In this document: in pieces, positions 13,101-23,400 of the stretch
Layout of the letters: each line of letters opens with the position of its first letter
How positions within the stretch are numbered: the first letter of the stretch is position 1
Source: Nigrospora sphaerica
Taxonomy: Eukaryota; Ascomycota; Sordariomycetes; Amphisphaeriales; Apiosporaceae
Length of the DNA stretch: 64,000 bases
Assembly (NCBI GenBank): GCA_018287875.1
Contig: JAGVVL010000025.1
Span: 1,984,001 to 2,048,000 of the forward strand
Reading direction: 5' to 3'
The notes under the pieces: generated by a model
Told to the model about the DNA's origin: nothing
The model's database searches: none
Seen by the model: only the letters and a program-made list of their open reading frames with translations
Translations under genes and position numbers: made by a program

Positions 13101-16100
13101 TACCATAGGCATAACGGCTCTCAAGGAATCATACATGGTCAACATACCTGTTGGACGTGGGAGCCGGGCAGAGTTCTGTCTGTTCTGCTGGGGGAACCCG
13201 GGCAGAATCTCTGGCGCGCGATCAGAACGAAGCCGTACGTTCTATTCGTCCAAGGAAGAAGCGTTCCAGGCTGCCGTGGCGAAGAGCCGTGAGATCCACA
13301 ACGCGGGAGACATCACTTTGGCCAACTTACGACAGCGCTTCGAAGAAAAGTCTGCCAACGGGAAAGGTGGCGAACTCCGAGTCGACAGCACCCTGCCGAA
13401 TATATTCCTTCTCTGGAACAAGAACGGATCCCAGCTCAGGATCAGGGCGTACTGTTCTCGTGATCACCGCAAGTACGGGCGCTACTATGCGTTCCCGTCT
13501 TTCCCTTCGGGTGATGGCACAGGATCAGACACTGATCAAGACGATATCATGCCTGACCCGTTGGAACAGCCCGATCTTTCTCCAGCTGATCGCTTTGATA
13601 CTGTGGAAATGACAGCCAAAGATTTCGCAGAGCTTCCGGCTAACGAGAGAGCCCGCTACCGACTGTTCCGATCTCCCGGCTATGATTTGCCCAAGCAAGA
13701 TGTTCCCGTTAACCCATACTTCCTTGGGTTGTGGTTGGGTGATGGATCTCGTGCTAAAACGACGATCCATAACAATCACGAGGCTGAAGTGAGAGACTTC
13801 CTTGTTAGATACGCGGCGGAACTTGATCAACACCTCGTCTGGTATGGATCTCTCGATTACGCAATCGTCGGCAGAACCTCCCTTGCTTCCCGACCGATGC
13901 CCGAGGTCAACGTACAGGCTCCCAACAGACCTGATGGGCCCCGAGTTTCTCGGCAGACGATGCTGAAACGGCGCCTCGCTGCTGGGTGGGCCATCCAAGA
14001 AGGCCGCGAGCCGGGAGAACCGCGCATTTGGCTGAAACCATCCCAGGACCCAGGCGATTGCTCCCAGAACCAGGCCCAGAGTTCGGGCAATCAGGCCCGG
14101 AGCTCAGGTGATTGCACTGAAAGTTCAGGCAATCAGGCCCGGAGCTCAGGAGATTGCACTGAGAGTTCAGGCGATCAAGCCCAGAGATCAAGCGATTGCA
14201 CTGAGAGTTCAGGTGATCAGGCCCAGCGATCGAGCGATTGCCCTCAGAGCTCAGACGATCAAGCCCAGATCTCAGACGATCAAGCCCAGAGCTCAGACGA
14301 TCAAGCTCAGAGCTCAGGAAATCGGGCTCAGAGATCAAGCGATTGCCCTCAGAGATCGAGCGATTGCCCTCAGAGCCCAGACGATCAGGTCCAGAGCTCA
14401 GGAGATTGCCCTTCGAGTTCAGGCAGTCGGACCCGAAAACGTGAATTGGAGGTAGATCCAATCACATCACCCTATCAGCTTCGACAAAAGCCGCGTACAG
14501 AGGTGCCCGATTCGCAGGCGAGCTTGTTCGCGTCCTCAATTGATCTGGAGAAAGTCCCGCTCAATCTCCGGCGGCAGCCAAAGCCGCGATCAGAGATACC
14601 AGACTCGCAGCAGAGCGCATCCTCCATCGACATTTTCCGAACTCCAACAAACCCAGAGCGACACCAATCGGCTACCCCAATTCCCGACGATTCGCTCTCC
14701 CAGCTGCTCTCGGATGCTGATTTCATGAGGTTTGTTGGGTCTGCCGAAGCTGCTGATGAGCTGGACCTCGTGCGCACCCGCGATGTCGGAGTTGAGTTCT
14801 CGGATGTTCAGAACTTGGGAGACGATCAAGAAGATCAAGGTGATGAGCAGAGTGGTGAGAAGCGGCAGGTTACCAGTCTGGACGCGGGCGTCAAGGAATA
14901 CGGCGATCTGGAGCCAGAAGAGGAGGAAGAACTCATTCAGGAGTTCGCCAATGGGAAATCCGGTATCAACGGTCTCCTCGACTCTTTGCGGCAACTCGGA
15001 GTCGCCTCGCCAACGGGCCAGACAGGGTACTCGACTGATCAAAAGCACATCCCAGCTCTGTACATGCAGAACTCACGGGAAACCCGCCTGGCTCTTCTCG
15101 CGGGTTTGATTGACTCGGACGGTACCTACGTCTACCCAGAGAACATGTTTGTCTTCGCCCAAAGCGAGCGGTGGCATTACACTCTGTTCTGGGACGTGGT
15201 GGCTCTCGCGCGCTCCCTGGGGTTCAGCGTTTCTACTAACTCGGCGATCTATCGGTTTCCGAACAGTGATGAGAAAGGTCTCAAACTGATCGCCGGCATC
15301 TCTGGAAACGTAACCGAGATTCCGTGTCTGCTCGCACGGAAGAAGGCCTGCGAACGCTATATCCCCCAGATGCACAGCTTCATGATCAAGGACATAACGC
15401 TCGAAGAAGAGACCACAGAATGGGCCGGCTTCCGGGTGGACAAGGATCAACTCTACCTCCGCCACGACTACTTGGTTCTGCACAACAGCGGTTTCGAGGA
15501 GAGCATGAAGTTCAAGAAGTTGACGAACGCCCAGAGGTCGGGTCTGAACCAGATCCCGAATCGACGCTTCACGCTGTGGTGGAGTCCCACCATTAACCGT
15601 GCTAACGTCTACGTCGGTTTCCAAGTCCAGCTCGACTTGACGGGTATCTTCCTTCACGGCAAGATCCCGACGCTCAAGATCTCGTTAATCCAGATCTTCA
15701 GAGCCCATTTGTGGCAGAAGATTCAGTTAGTACCACACAGTCCCCTATTTCCGTCCCTATACTGACTTGGTGGCCCGCAGCGAATCTGTCGTCATGGACT
15801 TCTGCCAGGTCTTTGACCAGGAGCTTGAATCCCTCGGCATTGAAACAGTGCAAAAGGAGACGATTCACCCTCGAAAGTCGTATAAGATGAACAGTTCTTG
15901 TGCCGACATTCTGCTATTTGCCAGCAACAAATGGAATGTAACTAGGCCGTCGCTGCTGTACGACACCAAGGATGTCATCGAACCGGTGACGACGAACAAG
16001 TTCTGGATTGACGTCCAGTTAAGGTATTCCAGCCATTTTTCATACGCACTTTGGCGACAGAAAGGGAGCTGACACTCACATAGGTATGGTGACTACGATT

Positions 16101-18094
16101 CTCACGACATCGAGCGGTATACTCGAGCCAAATACCTGGACTATACCAACGACAGCATGAGCATCTACCCCTCACCAACAGGTCTGATGATTGGAATCGA
16201 TCTCGCCTACAACCTGTACTCTGCGTACGGCCAGTACTTCCCTGGCTTGAAGATCCTGGTGCAACAAGCCATGGCCAAGCTCATGAAGGCCAACCCTGCG
16301 TTGTACGTACTGCGGGAGCGTATCCGAAAGGGTCTCCAGCTGTACGCATCTGAGAGCAACCAGGAGTTCCTCAACTCACAGAACTACTCGGAGCTCTTCA
16401 GCAACCAGACGAAGCTGTTCATCGACGACACCAACGTCTACCGTGTCACCATCCACAAGACGTTTGAGGGCAACTTGACAACGAAGCCGATCAACGGTGC
16501 CATTTTCATCTTCAACCCCCGGACAGGCCAACTGTTCTTGAAGATTATCCACACGAGCGTCTGGGCCGGACAGAAGCGTCTCGGACAGCTGGCCAAGTGG
16601 AAGACGGCCGAGGAAGTAGCTGCCCTCATTAGGTCTCTTCCCGTGGAAGAACAGCCCAAGGAGCTCATCGTTACCCGCAAGGGTCTCCTGGACCCTCTCG
16701 AGGTGCACCTGCTTGATTTCCCCAACATTTCGATCCGGGCCTCTGAGCTGCAGCTGCCATTCCAAGCAGCAATGAAGGTGGAAAAGCTGGGCGACATGAT
16801 CCTGCGTGCGACGGAGCCGCAGATGGTGCTGTTCAACCTTTACGATGAGTGGCTGAAGAGCATCTCGTCCTACACGGCCTTTTCGCGTCTGGTCCTCATC
16901 CTGCGTGCTCTGCACGTCAACCCGGACAAGACCAAGCTCGTCCTGCGTCCTGATAAGACAGTTATTACGCAAGAACACCACATCTGGCCCACGCTGTCTG
17001 ACGAGGACTGGATTAAGGTGGAAACTCAGCTGCGCGACCTGATTCTTCACGACTATGGCAAGAAGAACAATGTCAACGTGTCGAGTTTGACGACGAGCGA
17101 AGTGCGAGATATCATCCTGGGTATGGAGATCTCTGCGCCGTCAATGCAGAGGCAGCAGGCCGCCGAGATCGAAAAGCAGCAACAAGAGCAGCAGCAACTC
17201 ACGGCCGTGACTACGAAAACGCAGAACAAGGACGGGGAGGAGATTATCGTCACCACCACCTCGCAGTTCGAGCAGCAGACGTTCGCTTCCAAGACGGAGT
17301 GGCGCACCCGGGCGATTGCCACGTCGAACCTGCGAACACGCTCCAACAACATCTACGTGTCGTCGGTCGACAACGACCTGGAAGACATCACGTATGTCAT
17401 GCCCAACAACATCCTGAAGAAGTTTATCACGATTGCGGATCTACGTGTCCAGGTGGCGGGCTATCTCTACGGTGTGTCGGCGCCCGACAATGACCAGGTG
17501 AAGGAAATCCGTTGCATTGTGCTGGTGCCGCAGATCGGCGGGCTGCGCAACGTGCAGATGCCCGAGCAGCTTCCGTCACACGAGTATCTCGAGTCGATGG
17601 AGCCGCTGGGCGTCATCCATACGGTGGCCGGCAATGAGCTTCCTTACATGTCGGCGGCCGATGTTACGGAGCACGCACGCCTGCGCGACCGCCACCCGGC
17701 GCTGGATCACGACAGCTCCGTCACAGTGGACGTCTCATTCACGCCCGGCTCCGTGTCGCTTTCGGCATGGGGTCTGACGCCTGAAGGGTTCCGGTGGGGT
17801 GCCGAGAACAAGGACATCGGTAGCGATCAGCCACAGGGCTTCACCACGTCGATGGGCGTGAAGCGGAAGCTCCTGCTCAGTCCCCGCTTCAAGGGTTTCT
17901 TCTTGGTGCCGGTCGACGGCAAGTGGAACTACAGCTTCATGGGCAGCGCGTTTGGTGGGCTGGAGAAGAAGAAGGTCGAGGTCAAGCTGGACACGCCCAT
18001 CGGCTTCTACGCCGACGCCCATCGCCCGCTGCACTTCCAGAACTTTGCCGAGCTGGAGGATGTCGGCGTAGACCGCGAGGACCAGTTTGCTTAA
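8023..18094 (+). CDS. prp8: Pre-mRNA-processing-splicing factor Prp8 precursor containing an intein
   Basis: There are three exons: 8023-15725, 15781-16023 and 16084-18094. They encode a 3,318-residue precursor. Removing the 945-residue intein leaves 2,373 residues, the normal fungal Prp8 length. Prp8 is the catalytic-centre scaffold of the U5 snRNP and contacts the 5' splice site, branch site and U6. The N-terminus is a Pro-rich leader, followed by the conserved core ([14 protein letters not shown]), the reverse-transcriptase-like and linker regions, the endonuclease-like and RNase H-like regions, and a C-terminal Jab1/MPN domain (from about [12 protein letters not shown] to the end) that regulates Brr2. 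Both introns are small (55 and 60 nt) with GCTGAC/ACTGAC branches and lie 3' of the intein. Upstream exon sequence is uninterrupted for 7.7 kb. Extein codons are strongly GC-ending, unlike the intein. Confidence 0.98.
13135..13530 (+). other. Extra N-proximal domain in the intein, function unknown
   Basis: Between block B and the first LAGLIDADG motif the intein has about 130 residues that minimal inteins lack. They contain [14 protein letters not shown], then [20 protein letters not shown], then two short strand-rich segments ([28 protein letters not shown]). The F-x-S-x-x-E-A-x-x-A-A pattern resembles the strand-helix of AP2-type DNA-binding modules, which accompany some homing endonucleases. 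A role in DNA recognition is inference only. Confidence 0.4.
14071..14427 (+). repeat. 17-copy 21-nt tandem repeat encoding heptapeptides inside the intein
   Basis: Seventeen consecutive 7-residue units without indels, of the form (Q/C/R)-(A/P/T/V)-(Q/R/E/S)-S/R-S-(G/S/D)-(D/N). Examples are [21 protein letters not shown] and CPQSSDD. Q-type and C-type units partly alternate, suggesting growth by duplication of 42-nt pairs. Copies differ by point changes, so the array is not brand new. It sits between the two endonuclease motifs and adds about 119 hydrophilic residues, including eight Cys. Confidence 0.95.
15726..15780 (+). other. PRP8 intron 1
   Basis: GTTAGT donor, ACTGAC branch and CAG acceptor; 55 nt. 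It splits the His codon in WQKI-H-ESVVMDF. Confidence 0.93.
16024..16083 (+). other. PRP8 intron 2
   Basis: GTATTC donor, GCTGAC branch and TAG acceptor; 60 nt. It splits the Arg codon in [12 protein letters not shown]. Confidence 0.92.
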
Positions 18095-19098
18095 ATCGGC
18101 GAGGGAGCTGGACAAAGGGAGCACACGGTATCGATTCGGGCGTTTGGAAGGGCGGGGTTGCCACCATTGTTAAAGTGAATACTTACGTTAGTCATGTAAG
18201 ATGATGTGATGCATAAAAGAATGCTGTATGAGACGTTTATACACAACCGTTTTTGTTTCTCATGATGGTCCTATGGATCTAGCTTACACGGAGGTATATC
18301 TATACTTCCTTCAGGGCCCTTCAGAGCCTCCTATGAGGCCCTGGAGGGGGACCTGGATAAGGCTCTAGATGAGGGCCTTGTAAGATGCACTTAGCCGTTC
18401 ATCCAGAGGAAAGATCTCTCCCCCGCCGTTACCGCCATCGTCCCAATGAGTGGACAACACGATAGTAGAGGGAACCGGCAGGGTAGACGGGGACTCGAAT
18501 AGGAGGGTAGGGTAATCAATTAACTAGTGGAATAGTAAGTCTATGGCCCAGTGGACTGCTTAGTAGACGCCAAGGTCTCTAGAGCTGAGGACACTGTTTA
18601 CCGGCCTCGTTGACATGGGAGCGTCATTATGCCATAAACCTCGTGACGGTGCACCGGGGGGGCGTCTTGCAAGATAACAAAGCGGATGTACCGAGACATC
18701 GGAAACTGGTATTTGTGACTACTTTGGCCAAGTGGTTCATATACAGAGTACCCTCGCAGCTGCTGCCGCGTGCGGTTGTGAGGGTCGTTATTACGACGAA
18801 GCGGCCAAGCAATGAGGTAAGTATGTACCTGCTTTGCTGTCCGCGGATTACCCCGCTACACATGCCGCCGCCTCCGAATCTGTGCAGCCCCAAACACTCA
18901 AGCGTCCCATCCCACTTCTGGGCTCGTTTTCTACGGCTACTATAACTACTTGCCTAGGCCATTGCGCTCTATAACCCCAGGTAGCTCCGGCCCCTACCCA
19001 TCTCTGCTTCTTTTGCCGCTATTAGTACTCCTGGCAGCCGAGGCTGCGCGCGCAAAGCACCAATTGTTCCGGTATCTGGGGGCCACGGCGCAAACCCG
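18095..19098. other. Intergenic region with a short inverted repeat
   Basis: This is the 3' flank of PRP8 and the upstream region of the ketopantoate reductase. At 18312-18343 the arms CAGGGCC and GGCCCTG enclose an 18-nt loop that itself contains GCCTC/GAGGC. It could be a terminator or 3'-UTR hairpin, or chance in GC-rich DNA. No gene is seen. Confidence 0.5.
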
Positions 19099-20460
19099 AT
19101 GGCGCCGCCTCTCCAGGGCACCGCCGTCAGAGCCCTGTCGAGCATGACGCGCCATGGCCGGCCCGGGCCACCGAGCTGGGCCGGTGCCCTGCTGGGGGAC
19201 GACTCGGCGCCTCCGCAGCTCTACGCCTGGAGCGCGGCCAACCTGGACGGGCCGTCGGTGCCAGCGTCGGCACCGACGGGCCAGGCCGAGGAGGAGGCGC
19301 GGCGCCGCCGCATCTATGTGCTTGGCGTCGGCAACCTCGGGCGGCTGTTCGCCAGCAGCCTGGCCAAGATGAAGCCGCGGCCGCCCATCACGCTGGTGGT
19401 GCACCGGCGGGGACTGCTCGAGCAGTGGCTGGCACGCCCGGGCATCGAGATGACGCGCGGGGGCCTGGTCGAGACGGCGCGGGACTTTGAAGTCGAGTGG
19501 TGGACGGCCGAGAAGCCGGGGTCGGGCCCCGTGGCGGCTCCCGGCGGTGGTGGCGGCGGCGACGCCATTATCGCCAACCTCGTCGTCACCACTAAGGCGG
19601 CCGATGCCCTGCCCCAGGTCGACCGGCTGCGGCGGTACCTCGACGGTCGGTCCACTGTCGCCTTTGCGCAAAATGGCATGTGCCGGCTCTGGCCGCCCCT
19701 CGGCGCCGCCTACACTGCCCACCGCTATCCCGGCGGCGGCCCCAACTGGGTGGCCTGCGTCACCATGCATGGCGTCACCTCGCTGGGCCCCTTCCGGAGC
19801 GTCCACGCGTCGCCGGCGACCATGGCCGTCGGCCCCGTGCTCCTGAACCCGGACTCGGGAAAGGCAGCCGATTACCTGATGACACAGTTCACGCAGGCCC
19901 CGGATCTTGTGGGGCGAAGGGTCGCCCGGACGGACCTGTGGGTCCTGCAGCTCGAGAAGCTCGTGGTCAATGCCGTCATCAACCCCCTGACGGCCATCCT
20001 GCGCTGCAAGAACGGCGAACTTTTTGTGCGGCCTTCTGATGACGAAGGCGACGGTCTGGCCAGCGTCATCGACAAGCTGATCCAGGAAGCCAGTAGTGTG
20101 CTGCGCGCCCTCGTCCTAGACCCGGGCAGCGATGCCATTCTCGCCGAAGCCGACGGCAGCGGGTCCGGTAAGGAGGCGCTGGTCCGCCGCTTTAGCTTCG
20201 AAAAGCTCCGAGCGATGGTGCTGGACGTTGGCTACAGAGTGAAGGACAACACCAGCTCGATGCTTCAGGACGTCCGGGCGGGCAAGTCGACGGAAATCGA
20301 CGCGTTCAACGGCTGGCTTGTGGAAACCGCCCAGTCACTCGGCACCGCCAGCAAGCTGGAGGTCCCCACGCACAGGAGGTTGATCATGCTGGTCATAAAA
20401 GGAGCTGCCCTCTCGAGGCGTGACCTTCAGGCGGCCTTGGCTGATCCTAGCCGACCGTGA
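19099..20460 (+). CDS. 2-dehydropantoate 2-reductase (ketopantoate reductase, ApbA/PanE family)
   Basis: This is a single-exon gene of 453 aa. It should catalyse NADPH-dependent reduction of ketopantoate to pantoate in pantothenate/CoA synthesis. The Rossmann motif GVGNLGRLFA lies near residue 76. NLVVTTKA and AFAQNGM match the family's NADPH/substrate loops. LEKLVVNAVINPLTAI near residue 290 carries the catalytic Lys and the conserved Asn. DNTSSMLQDVRAGKSTEID near residue 385 is the substrate-binding signature. It is about 100 residues longer than bacterial PanE, because of a disordered N-terminus and a Gly-rich insert (GGGGGGDA). Filamentous fungi carry several PanE-like paralogues, so this may be a paralogue rather than the main PAN5 orthologue. 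A second in-frame Met at 19144 is an alternative start. Confidence 0.93.
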   Translation: MAPPLQGTAVRALSSMTRHGRPGPPSWAGALLGDDSAPPQLYAWSAANLDGPSVPASAPTGQAEEEARRRRIYVLGVGNLGRLFASSLAKMKPRPPITLVVHRRGLLEQWLARPGIEMTRGGLVETARDFEVEWWTAEKPGSGPVAAPGGGGGGDAIIANLVVTTKAADALPQVDRLRRYLDGRSTVAFAQNGMCRLWPPLGAAYTAHRYPGGGPNWVACVTMHGVTSLGPFRSVHASPATMAVGPVLLNPDSGKAADYLMTQFTQAPDLVGRRVARTDLWVLQLEKLVVNAVINPLTAILRCKNGELFVRPSDDEGDGLASVIDKLIQEASSVLRALVLDPGSDAILAEADGSGSGKEALVRRFSFEKLRAMVLDVGYRVKDNTSSMLQDVRAGKSTEIDAFNGWLVETAQSLGTASKLEVPTHRRLIMLVIKGAALSRRDLQAALADPSRP

Positions 20461-23400
20461 CCCCTCATCTGGGAGGCCCATTTCTCGCCGGCCAAGTACG
20501 GGCGGACGACTGGCTTGGGAGGTATGGCGTGACCGGGTAGCTAGCCCGATGCCCCTATGAGCAAGGCAGGAGACAGTATGGTGCTCCGATTCTCACCCTG
20601 GAAAGCTTCTCAGACACCCCACCGTTAGGCTCGGGGGCGTACTCAGCGGCGAACAGGGGGGGCCCAGCACCATGCTTCCGATGCGGGCAGCATAGAGAGG
20701 AGCATCTGTTAAGACAAGGAGGTTGGTGATATCAACCCCACCAGCAACATGTTTCATCGGAGTCGGGGCTACGAGACGCAACGCTCTTCCGCGGTGCAAT
20801 CAGCGTCACAGGGTCCTAGAAGCCTCTATGTGATTCCGCAACCGTGGCGTTTCGGCTGCAGGCGAAGCATGACAGCTCACTCCAGACCTCAGGAATCCCT
20901 GCCGTCAAAATCTTCACACGTATAGTGTCGGTCGCATACGCGTGCAACATGACGAGATAAATCTACCGGAGCCGGTTCAAGCCCTTTCCGGCTGGCTATT
21001 CGTGGGGCACGTACGGCGAGAAGATCTCTGGGCGGGCAACCCCATCATGGCGGTAGCATGGGGGAGGGCCAACTAACCGGGCGGTCCCGGATCGCGAGAG
21101 CTACGGTGCATCATCGGCAACATGGCTCGACCGAGCCAGCGATGACACTGGCTGGCAGGGCTGCAGGGCCGCTTGGTGACGGGACCTCCTTGGGGGGGGG
21201 GGGGGGGGTCGGCGCCTCTCTGACACGCTGCAAGGCAGCAACATCTCATGTGGCCGCTGAACCGACCAGTGCCTAGATGGGTCTACAAGCCTTTCATGAA
21301 TGGGGCTCTCTCGACAGCTGATGCCTAATGTGACGATATGTTGCCTTTTTCTGGCCTCCTCAGCAAACCTCGGACACCCGTGGGCCCGAATTGGATCCCC
21401 AACCGGGCAGCACGGCACACACACACGGCATCTTCGCTCGGTGAGGTTCCAAGCCTGGCTAGCACTATGGACGTCAATATCCGGTCTCGGGCCAAACGCC
21501 CATGTTCGAAGGAAACAAAACACCACCAGCATCTCCCTGCAATGCGACGTGGCTGGCCCTGTGATCAGCACGGCATGCCACAAGCAGGTAGCAAGGCTGA
21601 TTGCGTTGAGAGCTTTTGCCCGGCCCATAGGGTATATGTCAAAGTACACGGCAGGGCGAACAGTTCCCCAAGGCGATGTTTAATGTAGCAGCGGATTCAA
21701 CGTCGCAATTAGAGCCCCTGTTGGCGCCGCCGTCCAAAACAAAGTCGTGCTGAAAAGCTCCGATTGGACCGAGTACACGACGCTCCGACAGGGCCGCCTA
21801 GAAACGTGCTTGTAGGTGGGTGTATGGCAGCGTGTGGATGATAGAGACGGCTTCAACATGAGGGGGGGGCAAAGCAAGGTGCAAGTTTCCCTTAGACGAG
21901 CCTCGCTACCACAGTTTCTGGTGCGGGCAGGCCAGGCGACCCCTTACGGGCGACGTCACCGCGTCCCCCGATGGCGCTGCAACGTATTACCGTGAGCGTG
22001 GGTCTTGGCGGTGGCAGCGGCTTCTGTGGCGTTGCCGGTCTGATTGGCGCAGCATTCACCGACACGGGTCGTCATGAAACGTCAAAAGGAGGACGTTCGG
22101 GGCGTGGGGAGCTGCTTGATAGCCCTCGGTCGAATGCGACGGCGGAAGGGGTTTCCGGTGCATCGACGCCCAGCCGGTTGTCAATATCAACGGGAACGGG
22201 CCTGGTGCGTTGATTTGCTGGAGGGAAGGCGGCATCCCTGTAATAGCACGAGGTGCTGACTAGTTAGCTGGCGACGGAGGAGGAGACGAGAGACGATGGG
22301 GCCCTTTGGATGCTCGGCTGGCCGTTGTTGTTCAGGGCTGGGATTCCGGGATTTCAGGTTATTGCTTGCTGGATCTGGAGGAGCCCCCGGCAGCCGTGTG
22401 ACTAGACTAGCCCTTCCCATATTATCGCCCGCATGCTGGCGTGGGTACAATGTACGATCCACTTCCCCGCCGCTGATGGATGGATGTCGGGGCTTTTATT
22501 CTCCAATCGATGTGCCTTTGCAGCTGCTGCCCTGTATGAGCCTGCCTTTCCTGTCCGTCCCCCAAGCTCCTTTCCCCTGCGGTTGCTGGGCCGCGGCCTG
22601 TGCTTTTCCAATCCACCACCCGGGGGGCCCAGGGTCTTCGTAAGTTCCTTTAGCCTGGCCGACCTTTTTGCGCTGGATCCTACCCGACCGAGGAAAGAAG
22701 CAAGTGCCTACGTGCCACTATCGCAATTTGTTTTCCCATTCCCATAACACCCAGCGAACCTGGCAGGGCACCTATCCATCCACCAACCAAACAACCAGCG
22801 GATTACACTTTTGTTCGCGCCTGGCGAGGAAGATTGACCTGGCCCCCGACCTACGAGGACATGAGATAGATGTATTCACCTTAATAAGTAATTGCGTGTC
22901 TCTCAGGGGGCACAACAGCAGAGCCCTGATGCGGGCGTCTTAGCGAGACGCACGAGACACATGTACATATCTCGTAGCTCGGGATCCCGCGGCTTCCTTG
23001 TTTCCTATGCAACTTTGCTCATGGCAGAATGGTCTGCAGCGGAAGCCAGCAGAAGCGCAGGCCAGACGGGATGGGCAGACAGATGGTACCTACAACCTCG
23101 CCACGGATGCGCCATCACCAACACGCGTGCACATGCCTCCTACTACTACAGTACTTACTAACCGTGGGCCTTCGTGACCCGTTGTGAGCAGGCGAGTGGA
23201 TCCCCCATGCAAGGGTTGGCGATGGATGGATGCCTGCCTAGTTTTCCCCGTCCCCTGCAGCAGCACCGGGGCTAAAATCAGGCCAGGCCTGTAAATTCCC
23301 CTAGACTCCGTTCCCGGCCAGGGCAGCGGATGCGCAAAATTCCCCTATCGCTACCGCCGGGCCCCTAACCTTAAGTTTAGTAGGTATGTACATGACCGTT

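Larger units (their letters stand above)
12652..15486 (+). mobile_element. PRP8 intein with LAGLIDADG homing endonuclease (945 aa)
   Basis: This is an in-frame protein insert between WERA and [10 protein letters not shown], the classical fungal PRP8 intein site. It begins with Cys (CLAKGT, block A), has a block-B TPNH motif ([10 protein letters not shown]), and ends YLVLHN followed by extein Ser. The residues for self-splicing (Cys1, block-B His, penultimate His, terminal Asn, Ser+1) are therefore all present. Two dodecapeptide endonuclease motifs are intact with acidic residues: [10 protein letters not shown] (13720-13749) and [11 protein letters not shown] (about 15094-15126). They are about 450 residues apart, far more than in compact LAGLIDADG enzymes. 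The gap contains a 17-unit heptapeptide repeat and an acidic disordered stretch. Codon use is more A/T-ending than the flanking exteins, consistent with a separate, horizontally moving history. Self-splicing and homing are inferred from motifs. Confidence 0.96.

Noticed and set aside
13907..14461. Antisense and alternative-frame open frames across the intein repeat
   Set aside because: A 21-nt repeat with no stops in several frames produces these automatically; only the Prp8 frame is continuous with the exteins.
20965..20995. tRNA B-box-like GGTTCAAGCC
   Set aside because: The flanking bases do not form T, anticodon or acceptor stems of a tRNA.
21041..21649. 182-codon minus-strand frame
   Set aside because: It begins at a GTG rather than ATG, crosses the poly-G tract, and has no recognisable domain.
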